Source: Campylorhamphus procurvoides (lineage: Eukaryota; Chordata; Aves; Passeriformes; Dendrocolaptidae). Taken from it: DNA of 64,000 bases. Both the position numbers and the translations under genes were made by a program. This document shows positions 1-13,321 of this stretch, piece after piece. The stretch covers positions 555,933 through 619,932 of the forward strand of contig WBMV01005055.1 of NCBI GenBank assembly GCA_013396655.1. Direction: 5' to 3'. Each line of letters starts with the position of its first letter. Position 1 is the stretch's first letter. The notes under the pieces were generated by a model. It ran no database searches, had not been told where the DNA came from, and worked only from the letters and a program-made list of their open reading frames with translations.

Positions 1-203
1 ACCCCGTGCTTCCCATGGGATTTCCATGCCGGCTGTGCCTTTGGGGTTGTCCCCAGGGCTCCCTTTCCCTCCCTCCGCCTCTCCAGGCTCGGGGAGCTGC
101 GGGAGCGTGGATGGGGCGGTGTGGGCTCTGAGGGGAGCGGGGAGGACTGGGCTGCTGGGGGGGCATGGGGAGCTGATGGGGGGATGGATGGGTGGGTGGA
201 TGG

Positions 204-392
204 GGTTCTTGTGGATACACGGGGTTCCTGTGGGTACATGGAGATCCTGTGGATATACGGTGTTCCCATGGATGGATGAGGTTCCTGTGGGCACACGGTG
301 TCCCTGTGGATACACGGGGTCCTTGGGAACTGACAGTGTCCCTATGGGTTCCCGGTGTTCCCTGTGGGCACACAGAGTTCCCTGTGGGCAGG
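204..392. repeat. Degenerate minisatellite, unit about 20 bp
   Basis: About nine imperfect tandem copies of a roughly 19-20 bp unit resembling GGTTCCTGTGGGTACACGG can be read from 204 to 392. Copies vary mainly in the TGGATACAC / TGGGCACAC portion. A G-rich GGAT/GGGT stretch (about 176-203) precedes the array. The repeat explains the repetitive translation of the overlapping open frames and argues against them being a real protein. Confidence 0.75.
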
Positions 393-543
393 ACTCGGCC
401 CCCCAGCGCCCCCAGCGCCGCCCGCGGGCCGCGCCGCTCTCTGTGGGGTCGGGCCCGCTCTCGGCCCTGCCCTCTCAGCGGCACCGCCGGGGAGCGGCCA
501 TCCTGCCGCGGAGCGGCTTCCAGGGCCGCGGAGAAGAGAAGCG

Positions 544-620
544 GCCCCCGGTGTGCCCCGGCCCTTGCTGTGCCCCAGCCCCCGGTGTGCCCCAGTCCCG
601 GGTGTGTCCCGGCCCCCGGC
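544..620. repeat. Short GC-rich tandem repeat, unit about 16-18 bp
   Basis: Four to five imperfect copies of a unit like CCCCGGTGTGCCCCAG run through this stretch. It is separate in sequence from the 20 bp minisatellite upstream but lies in the same GC-rich island. Confidence 0.6.
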
Positions 621-3600
621 ACTGCGGGGATAGGTGTCAGAGTGCTCGTGGCATTGCCAGAGAGAAGGAGGCCGAAGGGGTGGATCCGGCGCAGTTCCCA
701 GGCCGTGTTACCCCCGCCACACGGACAGGCCTTATCTCGGGGGTGCAGCCGGGCCCGGGTGTGCGGGGGCCGTGTGCGGGTGTGCGATAAGGCGCTGCCC
801 TTCAGGGCTCGGGCACGCACTCTGCTCCAGCCCCTGACCTGACACACCCCGTCTGCCTCCTGACCATCATCCCCTCCCGGCTCTGGGTCCTGCTCCTCTG
901 GTCGGGCTCAGCCTTCACCTCCTCGCCCATCTGTCACCTGCCTCCCTCACTCACAGCCCTCTCTGACACAGAGTAATGCCCACCATCTCATGCCTGTTTT
1001 TCTCAATGATTGCTCAGTCCCCGAACTCTTTGTCCTTCATTCCCTACACCTGTTGCTGAAGCCACATTTTATCTTTTGCCTTGGAGTAGGATAGGCTAAG
1101 CAAGGAAGCCATCTGGAGCTCTGGAGGACTGCCTGCATGCTTTCAGGTTCAGCCATACAGCACTGCAGGTAGTGATAAAGTCCTAAGATCCATTTCTTCT
1201 CTTAATGTGGCCCTTACATAAAAAAAAAAAAGTACAGTTTTATCAAATCCTATCTGGGCAGCTTCAACCTTCAGATTTTCAAGGTGTCTTGGAAGCTTCT
1301 TCATACAAGTCACAAAAGCCACCACCTCAACCACAACTCTGAAGTCCTCTCTACCACCCAATTTTCAATTTCCTGCTTCAAACTTTGAGACTGTCAGAGA
1401 CCTGCCACCATTTCCCATTAAGTGTCCAAACTACCACAGAAGAAACCTTCCATAGGTACTCACTGTGGCCATGCAGCACTGTGTTTAAAGTTTGGTAAGA
1501 TTCTTAGCAATTGGAAGCACGGTCTTACTAAAGGAAGTGCCAGGTGACCTGGTGGTGGTAGCAGCCTCCGTGTGTCAGGTGGAAGCGGAGGGAGGAGGAG
1601 GAGGGGACATTTCCTTGCAGAGCTCCTGCATATTAGCCTTCCAGAAGCTTGTACTAACATCCTCCTGATGAAAGGGAAGCAGCATGAGCCTTCAGTACAG
1701 AGCACCAGAGGAGAGACTGGCAGCAGCAGGGATCTCATTAACTGCATACTTTGCACAGTGAACAAAGAACAGAATTACAGAGCCATACGGGCCCCTTTCT
1801 CTGTGCTTTCCATGCAGCAGGACCATCCTTTGCCCCATGTCAGGCTTTCTGCTGGGTGTGAGCATCCCTAGGCTGCACCTGGCTGTGGTGACTCGCTAAT
1901 ACATCTGCTTGGAAGAGATGCCTGGTTTGCACATTGAAAAGATAAACTGCTTATCCTGTTTCCTGTAATTCTGTCACAGAGAGCAAAAGCTCATCTGACT
2001 GGTTTAACTTAAGGGTAAGTACAAGGCAATGTGGCTGAAGGAGATAGAAAATGGAGAAGGGACTCTGAATCAGCTGATTGGTATTTAAAGGCTTTATTCT
2101 GCTTGCTCTCTCTTTCTAAAAATATTTTTTTCTGGTTTGGAGAAAAAATATATAAATGATACCCTGGCAATAAGTGCATAAAATCTGACAGATGAATAAA
2201 TTGCACTCTCCAGAGCTGTAAGCTTGAAAAGAACATTGCAGTGATAATGCATGTTCTTGGCTTGAGAGAAATCCTGTCCATTAGGAATATATTTCTCTGA
2301 AGATTGATCTGAACTTTTGAGCTTTCAATTGAATAACTGTTCTATGAGATTTGAAAAAAATTGAATTATTTAATTTCCCATTCACCAAAATTGAATAACA
2401 TTGCAGTTGGTGATTTAAAATGTTGTTGAATTAATTATGACATTTTGTTAAATTCCCTTTTGTCTTTCCTTTGTCAGTTTATTTCAAAGGCCTTGCTAAT
2501 GCAGAAAGTGTATCACCCCAATAGAGAGGGGAGATGAGTCAGAGATTTGTCAGCTTGAATGGCCTCAGACCCGTACTTATCCCTCCCGAGCACCGTGATG
2601 CAAGTCTGAAGCGATGTTACTTGCATATTAAAGTGCAAGACCGGGAAAGCTAAAGTTCCTTGCTGAGCTCTGTTCTTCTGACCCTCTCTGCCACAGCCTG
2701 TCATGGAGAACAGGTCAGATTCACACACACAGAGCTGTAATACATAGTCTAACTCTGGCAGCAAAAAAACAGGTGAATTCATGTAGGCAAATGGGGGTGA
2801 GTCTGAAGGATGGTTTCATGAGACAACTGCATTAGTCTCATGGCTGTATTGCAAGGATCAGGTGGGTATTGCCATCCTCCTTCACAGCCACCCACTTCAC
2901 ATGCTGCTGGGCCACAGTCAGAAGTTGGGAATGGGTAACTGGAACAACTCCTGCAAGGAAGGGCAGTACAAACCCTTACACTCGCTCAGTTAAAGCCATG
3001 CCCTTGCCTGCACAGATTTATAGGAAGTCTAACATGATGTTACACACACTATGAAAAGAATAGGTGAAGGTGTTGTTTCAGCATGTTTCTTCATTCACTT
3101 TCAAATTCAACTGTGCAAATCTAAAATCCCCTTAAATTTAATAATAGCAATTACATTGTTGCCTAAATTTGAGGAAAAATTTCAAGACAATATTAGTACA
3201 GGTAAAGTAGAGAGCAGTTCTTTAATGAAAGCTTTCAGGTGCATGGAATATATAGACACACGCAGTATAGGGTTCTTAAAAATTAATAACACTACTTAAT
3301 GATCATATCTAGTTTGTACATCCAACCCAAAAATCATTTTGCCCTTGGTACCACCCTCAGAACTGCCCCACTGGAGCCCCTCCAAGGGTTCTGGGCCTTC
3401 TATCTTGTTTTGACTTGATGTATTTTACTATTCCGGTCCAGGTGCATGTGTCCCAAACAAGATGTCCTTGCTGAAATCTCTTCCTTTGAAAAGACCATTA
3501 AACAGAAACTCAGGAATGTGGCACAAACCATGAGAAACTGTTAGAAACTGTTGGCTGCTACAAGTGTGAGAAACTACACAGCTATTTAAAAATCCACAAA

Positions 3601-4500
3601 TACATAAAAATCCCAAAGCATCAACGTAAGTAACAGCATTAGCTGTGAACATTCACCCCTATTTGCCATCCTGAACACATGATTATGGCACATATTTCTA
3701 TGACTTAGAAATGTGTGACTGAAACACACACAGCTGGTTTTGAAACTAGACTACAAGGCTGCCTGAGTCAGGCCTTTGATAGACAGAGCTGTTCTCCTGC
3801 TCTAAGACACACATGGGCTCCAAGCACAGTGGGTGCTGGCGGCCCCTGCCCCTTCCAGCACAACCCATCACCTGAGCTTCATTTTTGGTCAAAGCTGGAT
3901 CAAATATTGATGCTTCAGACCACAGGCATTGTTCAGACCACACTGACCATTGTATGTGATCTGCCTCACCTCCAAGCTGCAAACCAAACATGCTATCCAT
4001 ATTGAAAGAAGAAAAGCCTGCAACTGTGACTTAGAGAATATATGGGAGGAAATGAAATTACACCCTTGCTGCTGAGAAGCCTGTCAAAGCCTTTACAGAT
4101 GTGGCATGTTGGTCTGTAACATTTCAAATTTCAGCTGAAGACAAATTTCTTCCTTATCTGTATAATATAGCTTATTTTCTGTCATCCCTCCAATTGTATT
4201 TTTCTCTGGCATAATTTATAACAAACTACTTATGGGACTAAAATAACTGTCAGTTTGGAAAAGGGACATAGCTTCTCTTGTACATAATGTGGGTTAGAAG
4301 GCTGTTAGAAGGGTCCTGTCCCAAAATGGATAGCAGTATACCTGTACATGAAAGGTGAAACGACTTGCTTCTTACTCCAGCTTCTTGGCATCTCCTATTC
4401 TTGTAATGAATAGTCTAAGTTTAACTTCAGGATTCTTTCTTCTCTTTCTGCTTTAAGTATGCCATGTTGTATATTAACATCATTGACACACCTAATAGTA

Positions 4501-4529
4501 ATTAATTGATTAATTAAATAAATAAATAG
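4501..4529. repeat. AT-rich simple repeat (TTAA/TAAA units)
   Basis: An alternation of ATTAATTG-like and AAATAAATAAAT units forms a short low-complexity tract in intergenic DNA. Confidence 0.7.
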
Positions 4530-6919
4530 ATCTCCAGCACAGGCTTGTCACCTTGAGGCTTGCAGGCAGATTCAAAAAACCTCAGCTCAGCAGCAGGTGC
4601 CTGCACAGGGGGGAAAAAGCAATCTTGCTCCAGGACTCAGTCCTCAGACTAACCACCACCTGCTGCTTTTTGAGAGAGGAGTTATCCCTGGAACACTGAA
4701 TTTGCATTGTATCTGCCAACATCAAGGCTTAGCACAGGACAAAAACATCATGAATTTAGCAGAAGTACTAATTCAGATAAGTACAGGCTCAGTTGTTGCT
4801 AAATTGGCAATTATAACTAGAGAGTCTCTGCTCCCCTGCCATCATCATTGTCGGCGCTGGGAGTTTTGTCTCAGTTCAGCGAGTATTCTGTTTTGTAAGC
4901 TCTCATTTGTCTTCTGTTTGACAGCTTACAGTGATTTTGTTTAGTTGTACTGATGAACTGCTGTCAGTGGAAAAAGCTCCAACCACCAGAGGCATACAAG
5001 GATTAGCCAAAATGTACAATTCCTACACAGTTGGAAAATGGGAGATTAACTACAAAAGGACTGAACCAGAATATGAGATCAGATCATCTCAGATACTGCA
5101 TGTGTTCAGGATTGCAAATCCATATCCAACTATCTTTATCTCTGACCTTTAAAAGTAACTTTTCAGCACAACTGCAACTACTGGCAGGAGCAGCAGAAGC
5201 AGGAAAAACAAAACAAAGTGCTGGCAAGTCCAACATTTTACCTGCTAGGGACCTAGATCTACTTTCAGACAGTGCAGAATCTTAGAATTCCAGCATCTGT
5301 TCTAGGCTTACATTGCAAACACAGCTGTCCTAAGGAGGGATAATCTTATTCTAGACATTATATGAAATCTGAATCTCTTCTCTGCCAAGCAGTTGGTAAG
5401 GTTCCACAACCTGCCACAACACTCGTTTCTATCTTTTGTTATTCTGCAGACTCTGAGGCCAACCTGCTTTCTGTAAAGTTGTTGTACTGTGGTCTCTCTG
5501 TATTTTGGTGTCAGAGCCTTACAATGCACCACTAGAGGATTTTTTAAAATCTTGTACCTGCTGGGGACAAAAAAGGTCATGAAGCTTGTTCCGTAGAGCA
5601 GATTAGTCTCAACCCCATCCTTACCTGAAGCAACTAAGAGCCAGCTCAGCTGTTTGCATTTAGGCTGTGCTCTCACCGTACAGTGATGGCAGAGGGCGCC
5701 CTGTGCCCTTTATGCCTTTGACTCATGCGCCTTTCCTGTGTCCTAGGAGAACTGGACTTGGCTTCTCTCCCAGAGGAAGAGAGAGGTACAATTCTGCCAG
5801 CCTGGCTCCAGTACAAAGTAATGACTTTCTGTAGTTGCCCTGTGCCCCAAGAACAGGCCCGTGGTGCAGGTTTGCAGTGCCCTGGCACCATCTCAGGTCT
5901 GCAGATCCCTTTCTAGTATCTATGATTAAAAATGAGTAGGGGAAAGGGTGTCTCAGGCCAGCCCTGAGCTTTCCCCCAGCAGTCTGTGTACCTCTCCTCC
6001 TGCTTGAGCTGGGCGCAGGTTACCCCTGCTGGAGTCTTTGGAGACAAGGGACTGTCAGGCCCCAGGACAGGGCATTTCTAAGGACTGCAGGTGCCTCCTG
6101 GGGAAGCAGCTCACCCAAAAGACTCCCACTGGCATCCAGCAGTCATGTAGAAAGTAGCAGTGGGCAAAGGCCAGTACAATTTGAAATATCAGGTGTCATA
6201 CCCATGGCTCATTCAGTCACAAAATTACTGTGTGTGCATCTGCTCATGGAGCAGAGATCATTTCTGAGCTGTGTAACTGCACCTTAAAACAGCTGAAATT
6301 TAATCCGCAACAGTATCCAGCTGTGACAGATTTGCCAAAGGTACTTGAGAAACTCAGTTCTCCATTGTGTTGACAGTTTATGTTGACAAGTGGTTGCTTT
6401 GTTTCTATAGATGGCAATTTGTAGGACTTCTGGGACTGAAAAATCAGACTGTGCAGATGAAAGTGACTCTGCAGTCACTGCCTGAAGCACCCCATATACT
6501 TGATATGCAGATTTTGTCTCACCAAGTGATTCTTCACATGCTCTTCCCTTCCAGCATGTGCTGCTTTCTCCAGCCTCGAGATCCCAACAAGGTGAAGGGC
6601 AGGATGGCCAATGCAGTTGGCTGCCACTCTGATATCTCACTTCTGTTTTAGTATCAGGGTTGAACAAAAAGGCAGGTTTTGTGTGTGTGTGCATGGATGT
6701 GATGGTTTATCTAATGCTGATTTTTTTTTATGCCAGTAGATTTTAAAAGACAAAATTAACTATATGCAGTATGGAAGACAGCACCAAATACACCTGTTAC
6801 TAGTACTAGAATTTAACTTCATTGTTCCACATCCTTCTGCAACCTTATCTATTGGACAGGGAAGTCTTGTTACTGTATTTGATCATAATCCTGTTCAGTT
6901 CCTCCATAAGTAAATTAGT

Positions 6920-7000
6920 AAAAAAAAGACATGGCTTTCAAAAAAGGGTTGTTATCAAAAGGGAAAAAAAGAAAAAAGGGAAAAAACAAACAACAAAACC
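6920..7000. repeat. A-rich low-complexity tract
   Basis: Successive A runs broken by G and GGG triplets fill this stretch. No retrotransposon body or target-site duplication could be recognised beside it, so it is called only as low-complexity sequence. Confidence 0.6.
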
Positions 7001-10000
7001 ATCTTTTGAAGCCATATAATTAAATCTCAAAGATGCAATAATAAGGAAAAAAATTGCTTTGGGAATAACAGGACATGTTACAATACAGAAGTACACCACT
7101 CACTTTTGGAGTCTGCTTGCCATGTGCCATATAATTGTGGTGCATATTTGATTTATCCTAATTACATTTCAGTGTATTTGCTTGCTTTCTGACTGGAGCA
7201 GAACTGCCACATGCTGATCAATTCAGCTTGCTTATGCCTTTTGTACCTTTCCTGAGGTGTGCAAAGACAAGCCTTGCTCTTTTAAAACCAGAATAGACAC
7301 AACCAGAACAGACCCAACCAGAACAAAAAGCCACCATCCAAGCTGCACATCATGGCTGATGCAGAAATGCTCAGTTTCTCTTGGACACATCCATATGTCT
7401 GCCATGTGTCTGAACACTGACTCAGTGGCTGCCGTTCATTTTAGGTGCAAGTTAAGGATTACGTAGCTTCCCAGATGATTGTGCAGCTGCCAAAAGGGAT
7501 GAACTTGTCTTATGCACTACTTTTTACAATGCTTTGTTAATTTGCTCCTGAGGAATATCGAGATGCAACTAATGAGGCTCCTAAAACTGACATTCTAACA
7601 GGCTTTTGAAGTAGTCCAGCTTATTATAGAGACTAATTTTTTTTAAATTACTTTTTTTAAGGTCTTCATATGTGGATGCCCTAAATGGTTGTATTTCTCA
7701 ATAATGAGACACTGTAAGGGAGGTTTATGGCATTTAATTAATGTGGTAACAAGGAAACAAGAACCATGAAAGATGCCTTCTGCTTGTCAACTGCAGGCTT
7801 ACAAATACTTATGTGAGATACGAATGCCAGCTGCAATAAATAAGGACTTTGGCCACCATTTTGACAGTAAGAATCCAGTAATATTAGTCAGCACATGTAT
7901 CTCAAATACTTCTGGGAGGCCATCAGCAATACTGTTTCCCATTCTAACAACATTCTATAATTACATTATCTGCAACTGCAGTTTTTCATGTAGAGATTTA
8001 TCCCCATCTTGGTAGCTGGCTAAAAAGACTGAGAGAGCTCAGTGCTACAAGCCACACGACATTGACCTTGGCAGAGGAGGTACTCAAGATTCCTGCTTGG
8101 CCAAGAAAGGCCCTGTAGTGCTCATATTGCTGAAGAGAAAAGATGACCCCCAACATCTAGGGGCAACTTCCATTGTCTGTTGCTGGAACCATCTCTAAAT
8201 AATGTCTCCACAGATGCCACTACTAAAGCTCTTTTCCTCGGACCTAATCTGTAGATTAGGACAAAATATTTCTGTGGGCTGCTAATGACTCTACTCTTAA
8301 GTGTTATATAAAGGGATTTCAACACATAGTGTATGTGATTTAGCTCAGCAAGAACTGAAATGCTGAGAGGAATGTTATAGACCGTCTGTGATCACCTACT
8401 CTGACTCCATCCAAAATAGCTTGTGGCCTGAAGGCTCAGGAAATGCACGTTTTTTGTCATTTGACATATAACTAGCTACATGTAAATGGTATAGCTGCAT
8501 TTTAAAAAACCAAAATAATGGATGTAATGAGTGTCATCACTTTGGAGCCCCTTTAGAAAGGAAAACAGAAAAAAACTGTTCATAAAGGATCTAGAGCTGA
8601 ACAAAGAAAGGGAAGCACCCATACTTTTGAAATTACTTGTGGATTTACTCCTTAGATTAGTTTGTATTCTCATTCATCTTTGAAGTGAGAAGGGAAAAGA
8701 AGTTTAATTACCAGTAAGGTGGTTTGCAACATCAATCCATAACACAATTCTGTCTGCAGGAGGAGATGAGGCTTGTTACTGGGGGATGGTCAGTTGCATT
8801 CTGCAGTTTATAATTTATGCAAAGTGGAAAGCACTTTCGTTTTTATAGTACCTTGAAATTTAACAACATGCTGGGGTTGAGAACCCTGCCATTAAAAGAT
8901 GCCTTCTGCTTTTTCAAGAGACCAGACGGTACAAAAAATATTTAAAAAACTGAAACCTTTGTTCATTGAAATTCAGACTGAAATATTCTTACAGGTTAGC
9001 AGCAATTTTCTATGCTCCTTTCAGCAGAAAAAAGAATTGCTGTTGTCTTGGTTATGAGAAATCACACTAGCACTTCATAGCTTGGTCCTTAGGGAACTGA
9101 GTCCGAATCTCAGATTCTGTATGTCAAAATGTAATTTTTAATACTCTGTTTTTATTCCCACAATCTCCTTCCTCCAAAATGCCTTGTATCAGGTAACTTG
9201 TGTTCCATAAGGCTTCTGCAATGCAACATCCAGGGGGAGTTATGTTATCTATACTTAACCAATGTGTGTCTTGGATTAAAAAAATATATACAACCCCATG
9301 AATCTGAAGGGCAAATATATTGGAGGAGCAGGACTTTCCTCTGCACTGTGGTCTTGTCTGAAATGGAGTAATGCAAGAGAAACGCAGCAAACTATGACTA
9401 GTAATAAAATTTTATTTACCCAAGGGATTTTAACCTAGAACTATGCAAAAGAGGTCATGTGGCAGAGACTTTCTTTCATCAAGTCAGTCAAACAGTTCTG
9501 AACCAGCCACTGTTTTGCTGCAGAAAAAAACCCCCAAACCTACTCTTGATTTTCATCAAACTAAAAATGTGTTTAATTCTATGCTGTCTTATGTATTCTA
9601 TTTTTTGTGCATGAGAAGAATCTAGGAAATTGGTAGGGGGAAGCACTTTCAGAGGTAGAGAGTAAGAGTATTAGTTTCTTGTAATGATTCATGGAGGGGA
9701 AATGGCAATTACTGACTATGCAGTCCTTAGACCCATAGTAAATGCTCAGAGCAGTGTGTTCCTTTGTTGGCTCCCATTAGCTGCAGCCAAGTGTTACTGA
9801 GCTGTAGTAAGAGCAGAGGAGCAACTAAAAAACACAGAACACCCAAAACATCAAGCTGTGCATGCTCTATTAGAGACTGGTGTGAAGCTCCAAAAGTTGC
9901 ATAATTGTTTTTCTTTTTAATAAGCATAGTACTTCTACGGAGGACCACTGCTTAGGCAATTGCTTTTCCACAGTTTAGTCATCCAGCATTAAATGAGGTG

Positions 10001-12203
10001 CCCGCACGGTATGTTTTGACAGGTGCTGCTGAACTGTTTGTTTGAGGCAGTTTCATGTCCTGTCCGCTGTTTGCTTTTAGTGGTTCTGGAATGGAATTTT
10101 TCTACTGAACAACTTTGTACAGTACACCAGAAATAACTGTTTTATGCTCACAATATTCAGAGAAGCAAAAGCAATAGAATATCCAGAACATGTGAATAAC
10201 TAACTGGCAAGAATGGGCACAATGGCCACAGATCTTCAAACCTTTTTGTGGTGGAGGGGCCATGGCCTAATAGAGACAGTTCATCCCTGTTTGCAGAACA
10301 TATTTTTCACTCCCAGAAATATTCCCTTTGTGCACATGTCATTGTCATAGTTGCCCTTGTGAAAAAGTCAACTGTATTACTCAAGCTCTTGAGTAAGGTT
10401 TGAAATGAATTAATAAAGCCTACCCATGACTTCTATATATTAGTAAAGCAGAAAGAATGTTGGGCAAATTTCAGCACAAAAGTTACACAGGAAAGAACTA
10501 CCAAGCAAGCAAAAAAAAAAAATAGTGAAAAGCAAAGTAGGGCTTCATCTAAATCTAAGATTTTAAGGCAGGGGAGGAGAGAGAAGGGGAGAAGAAACTC
10601 CTATGTATTTACATAATCACAGTTCAGAGAATTTGTGCCTTTATGTCAATATAATGAAAGTCTAAGAGAAACCAAGTTACATGTATGAAAGTATACTCAG
10701 AAATGCTAGGTAACATTTCATATTCCTTGTCCTGAAACTAATGGGACATAAATTGGCTATTAGTGAAATATGCCTTTCCTACAGTCAGTATTATCTTTCT
10801 CAAGATAAGAGGAAGGATCAGTGTATTGCCCAAATAAATGCTGCACATCAGCCAACCTAAAGAAAGGTAGTAACTCCCAACTCCAGGTCTGTGTTACTGG
10901 CAGTTGTGTGTTTTGCAATTCTTTTGCTTTAAGCATTTGAGGAGCACATTCCCCTACATCATCTGTTGATGACCAGAGAGGAGAAAAAAACCCACAAACC
11001 AGAAGTCAGTGTCAGCTTTGAGTCTTATACTAATTCTTCCTTCATCACCAAGATATTTCTTTAAGCTTTCAAATTAAAATTAATTATAAATCTTTATGTA
11101 TGCATTAAAACAAAACACATTTTTCATTCAAGTTTTGCTACAGGCTTTTGTTCAAGTGACAAAACACACTAGAGAGTGTAAAAAATATTTATTCAACCTA
11201 ATTCAACATAACTATAATTTTCAATACTTAAAAACAAGATTTACAGAGTAATGACCTTCTACCACTTATGTGAAATCATCTTACAGTCCATACAGCTTTT
11301 TTATAATTGTATTTTTACAATAGCTTTAACTTCCAGAGGAGACAATGAGCTTTCCCATGGAACAAGTTTCAAACCTGCTAATTTGCATCATTCAATTCTT
11401 CATGAGACTTTTAAAAAACAGTAATAAATTGTTTGGAAATATATACAGTGAAGACCACTGAAAAGCTGTTTTCTTGAAACGAGGAATTCTGTAAGAAATA
11501 CATATCATATTGTTTCAAGACTATCTTACAGAAAGCAGCAACTTTCAGAGGTTGCTACTGAATTTAAGAGTTTTATATAAAAGTGAGCCCACTAACACAA
11601 ATATAATCAGCAGACTTACAAGATTATAGTAATTCTTCCATTACTGCAAGAACCTCAAACAGTATTTGATATAGACTGAATGTATAGTTTTCAATACCTG
11701 TATAGTTTTTGAATACTAATTGGCCTTTATATACACTTTTGTACAATTCTAAAATATTACATCTTAGTAATTAAGATAAACATACTATAGAAAAGGTACC
11801 TTATTTTGAATTTCTCTTAACATACATTATTGCAGTCAAATATGAAGTCCATTCTGCATTTGCTTAATTTCTGGTGAAAAGAAATATTTATGAGTAATTC
11901 CCCTAGAAGATTTTTTAACCCTTTTCCCATGCATTTGACATATTAATATGAACAAGGGAAAGAAAAAGCTTGAAGAAAATGAAAGAAAATGTTGTTAAGA
12001 AAGAACTTCAAGTTCTAAATCTAGATTAGTCTGGTATGAATATTAAATGGCTGTATTATGTTTGCCAAAATTTAACTTCAGAAAATGGTCAATTTCTGGT
12101 GAAATTAACTTTGTAAATACATCACATAACTGAAGTGCTAATGTCTCCCTCAGCTGACTACCTCAGACATATTGGAACAGTAAAGCTTACTGTATAAATA
12201 AAC

Positions 12204-12209
12204 TTTATT
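12204..12209 (-). terminator. Candidate polyadenylation signal AATAAA (distal)
   Basis: The plus-strand TTTATT here reads AATAAA on the MARCHF5 strand, about 1.1 kb past the stop codon. It is a canonical hexamer, but its use is inferred only from position. AATAAA is common by chance in DNA this AT-rich. Confidence 0.3.
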
Positions 12210-13187
12210 ACAAATGTAAGATTTATCCTTTAGTTCTTTACAAAATGGAGCCCAGTGACCTAGTGAGCATCTACCCTGCTGGCACGATGCTCAGACCAGG
12301 TATCCAGTGTGTAGTGCCACCCTCTCCAGTCAGCCTTTGCTCTAGGGCAGAAGAGCCTAGTCCTGAACAGAGCTGAGTGAGGCAGCTCTGGAAATTTAGA
12401 AGGATGCCCTACTCTGTCAGTTAAAATGTAGCTTTAGTGTTCAACCTTGTTTCCTCACATTTCTACTGTTCTTGGTACTTGTATGGATATTTACACAATC
12501 AAAAGGAACATGGAAACTAAACAAGTGTTCTAATACCTAACTACAAACTAAGCAACTGAAATTTACTTCCCCCACATTATTATTTTACTGCGTGGAGGAA
12601 AAAAATGCTATCCAGCACCAGTTACAGACCAGTAAAGCCATGTGAAAATGACACCAGGCACTGCAGAAGATACAACAGGACACTGAAAACTATCAGTAAT
12701 AAAAGTCACCCGAAAGCCATGCTAATTTTAACACCTTGTACTTAGGTGGCTAAAGCTGACATACAAGTCCTGCCTGTCGAGAGTGATCTATCTTCTGCTT
12801 TCTCTGTCATTTGAACATTTTACACTCCCAGTTTGATAACAGCAAAACCCAAGGAAATCTTTATTGACTGATGTCTCACAATTACTTTTCCTTGACAATG
12901 ACTCCCATTTCCTTTCTAAAACAATTTCCCTTCATTGTGTGAAATGCTGAACTGGATGACAGCATGGGTATGCAAACACCTATAGAAAAGGCATTTGGAT
13001 ATAGCCTACATTAACAACATTTAAAATGTTCTGTAATTGATGCTTCTTTTCCCATTCTGTATATTGGCTCAAACAAAGTAATTCAGAAGCCTGTTGCCCA
13101 ACAGAAATACCCAAAAATAATGAAAGCCAAGTCACATTCTTAGGTTCAGTGGTTGCTGAAAGGATTTACCCTGCCACAAGACAGTGC

Positions 13188-13193
13188 TTTATT
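13188..13193 (-). terminator. Candidate polyadenylation signal AATAAA (proximal)
   Basis: A canonical hexamer on the MARCHF5 strand lies about 130 nt downstream of the stop codon. It could support a short 3' UTR isoform. Functional use is not shown by the sequence. Confidence 0.3.
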
Positions 13194-13321
13194 GTATTTA
13201 AAGAAAAAAAATAGAGGAGCAGCAACTTATCACAATTTTCCACTACTGTGCAGTAACAATGGAACCAATACAACATGAAAACCTGTTAGGTGAGACTGTA
13301 TGACAGCTGGAGGTCACAGCC

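Larger units (their letters stand above)
1..850. other. GC/CpG-rich island at the left edge, no gene assigned
   Basis: This block is strikingly richer in G, C and CpG than the AT-rich DNA that follows from about 950 onward. CpGs are densest at roughly 390-800. Several long overlapping open frames cross it (for example 26-790 and 192-842, plus strand), but they exist because GC-rich DNA has few stops. Their translations are low-complexity Pro/Gly/Arg/Cys and match no family I know. It could be a promoter island, a subtelomere-like GC-rich repeat patch, or the edge of a gene outside the window. In human, MARCHF5 is followed by IDE, so an IDE-side element is possible but not shown. Confidence 0.5.
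851..12203. other. Intergenic AT-rich DNA, no gene recognised
   Basis: Eleven kilobases lie between the GC-rich island and the MARCHF5 3' end. Open frames here are all short (the longest are about 136 aa at 6284-6694 minus and 122 aa at 5308-5676 minus). They have no recognisable domain, and opposite-strand frames overlap them. A mildly GC-richer patch spans about 5690-6150, but I could not attach a gene or repeat family to it. Short low-complexity tracts are listed separately. Confidence 0.7.
12204..13321 (-). other. MARCHF5: Probable MARCHF5 3' UTR
   Basis: The sequence follows directly after the MARCHF5 stop codon (13324-13322) on the minus strand. It contains three minus-strand AATAAA hexamers at 13193-13188, 12865-12860 and 12209-12204. 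The first is about 130 nt from the stop and could give a short 3' UTR; the last would give about 1.1 kb. Another AATAAA occurs at 11193-11188. Which one is used cannot be told from sequence alone, so the left boundary is an inference. Confidence 0.45.

Noticed and set aside
26..842. Long overlapping plus-strand open frames (254 and 216 codons) at the left edge
   Set aside because: They overlap in different frames in GC-rich DNA with few stops, and parts translate a 20 bp minisatellite. No domain is visible.
5308..6694. Minus-strand frames of 122 and 136 codons in intergenic DNA
   Set aside because: No domain, no splice or promoter context, and opposite-strand frames of similar length overlap.
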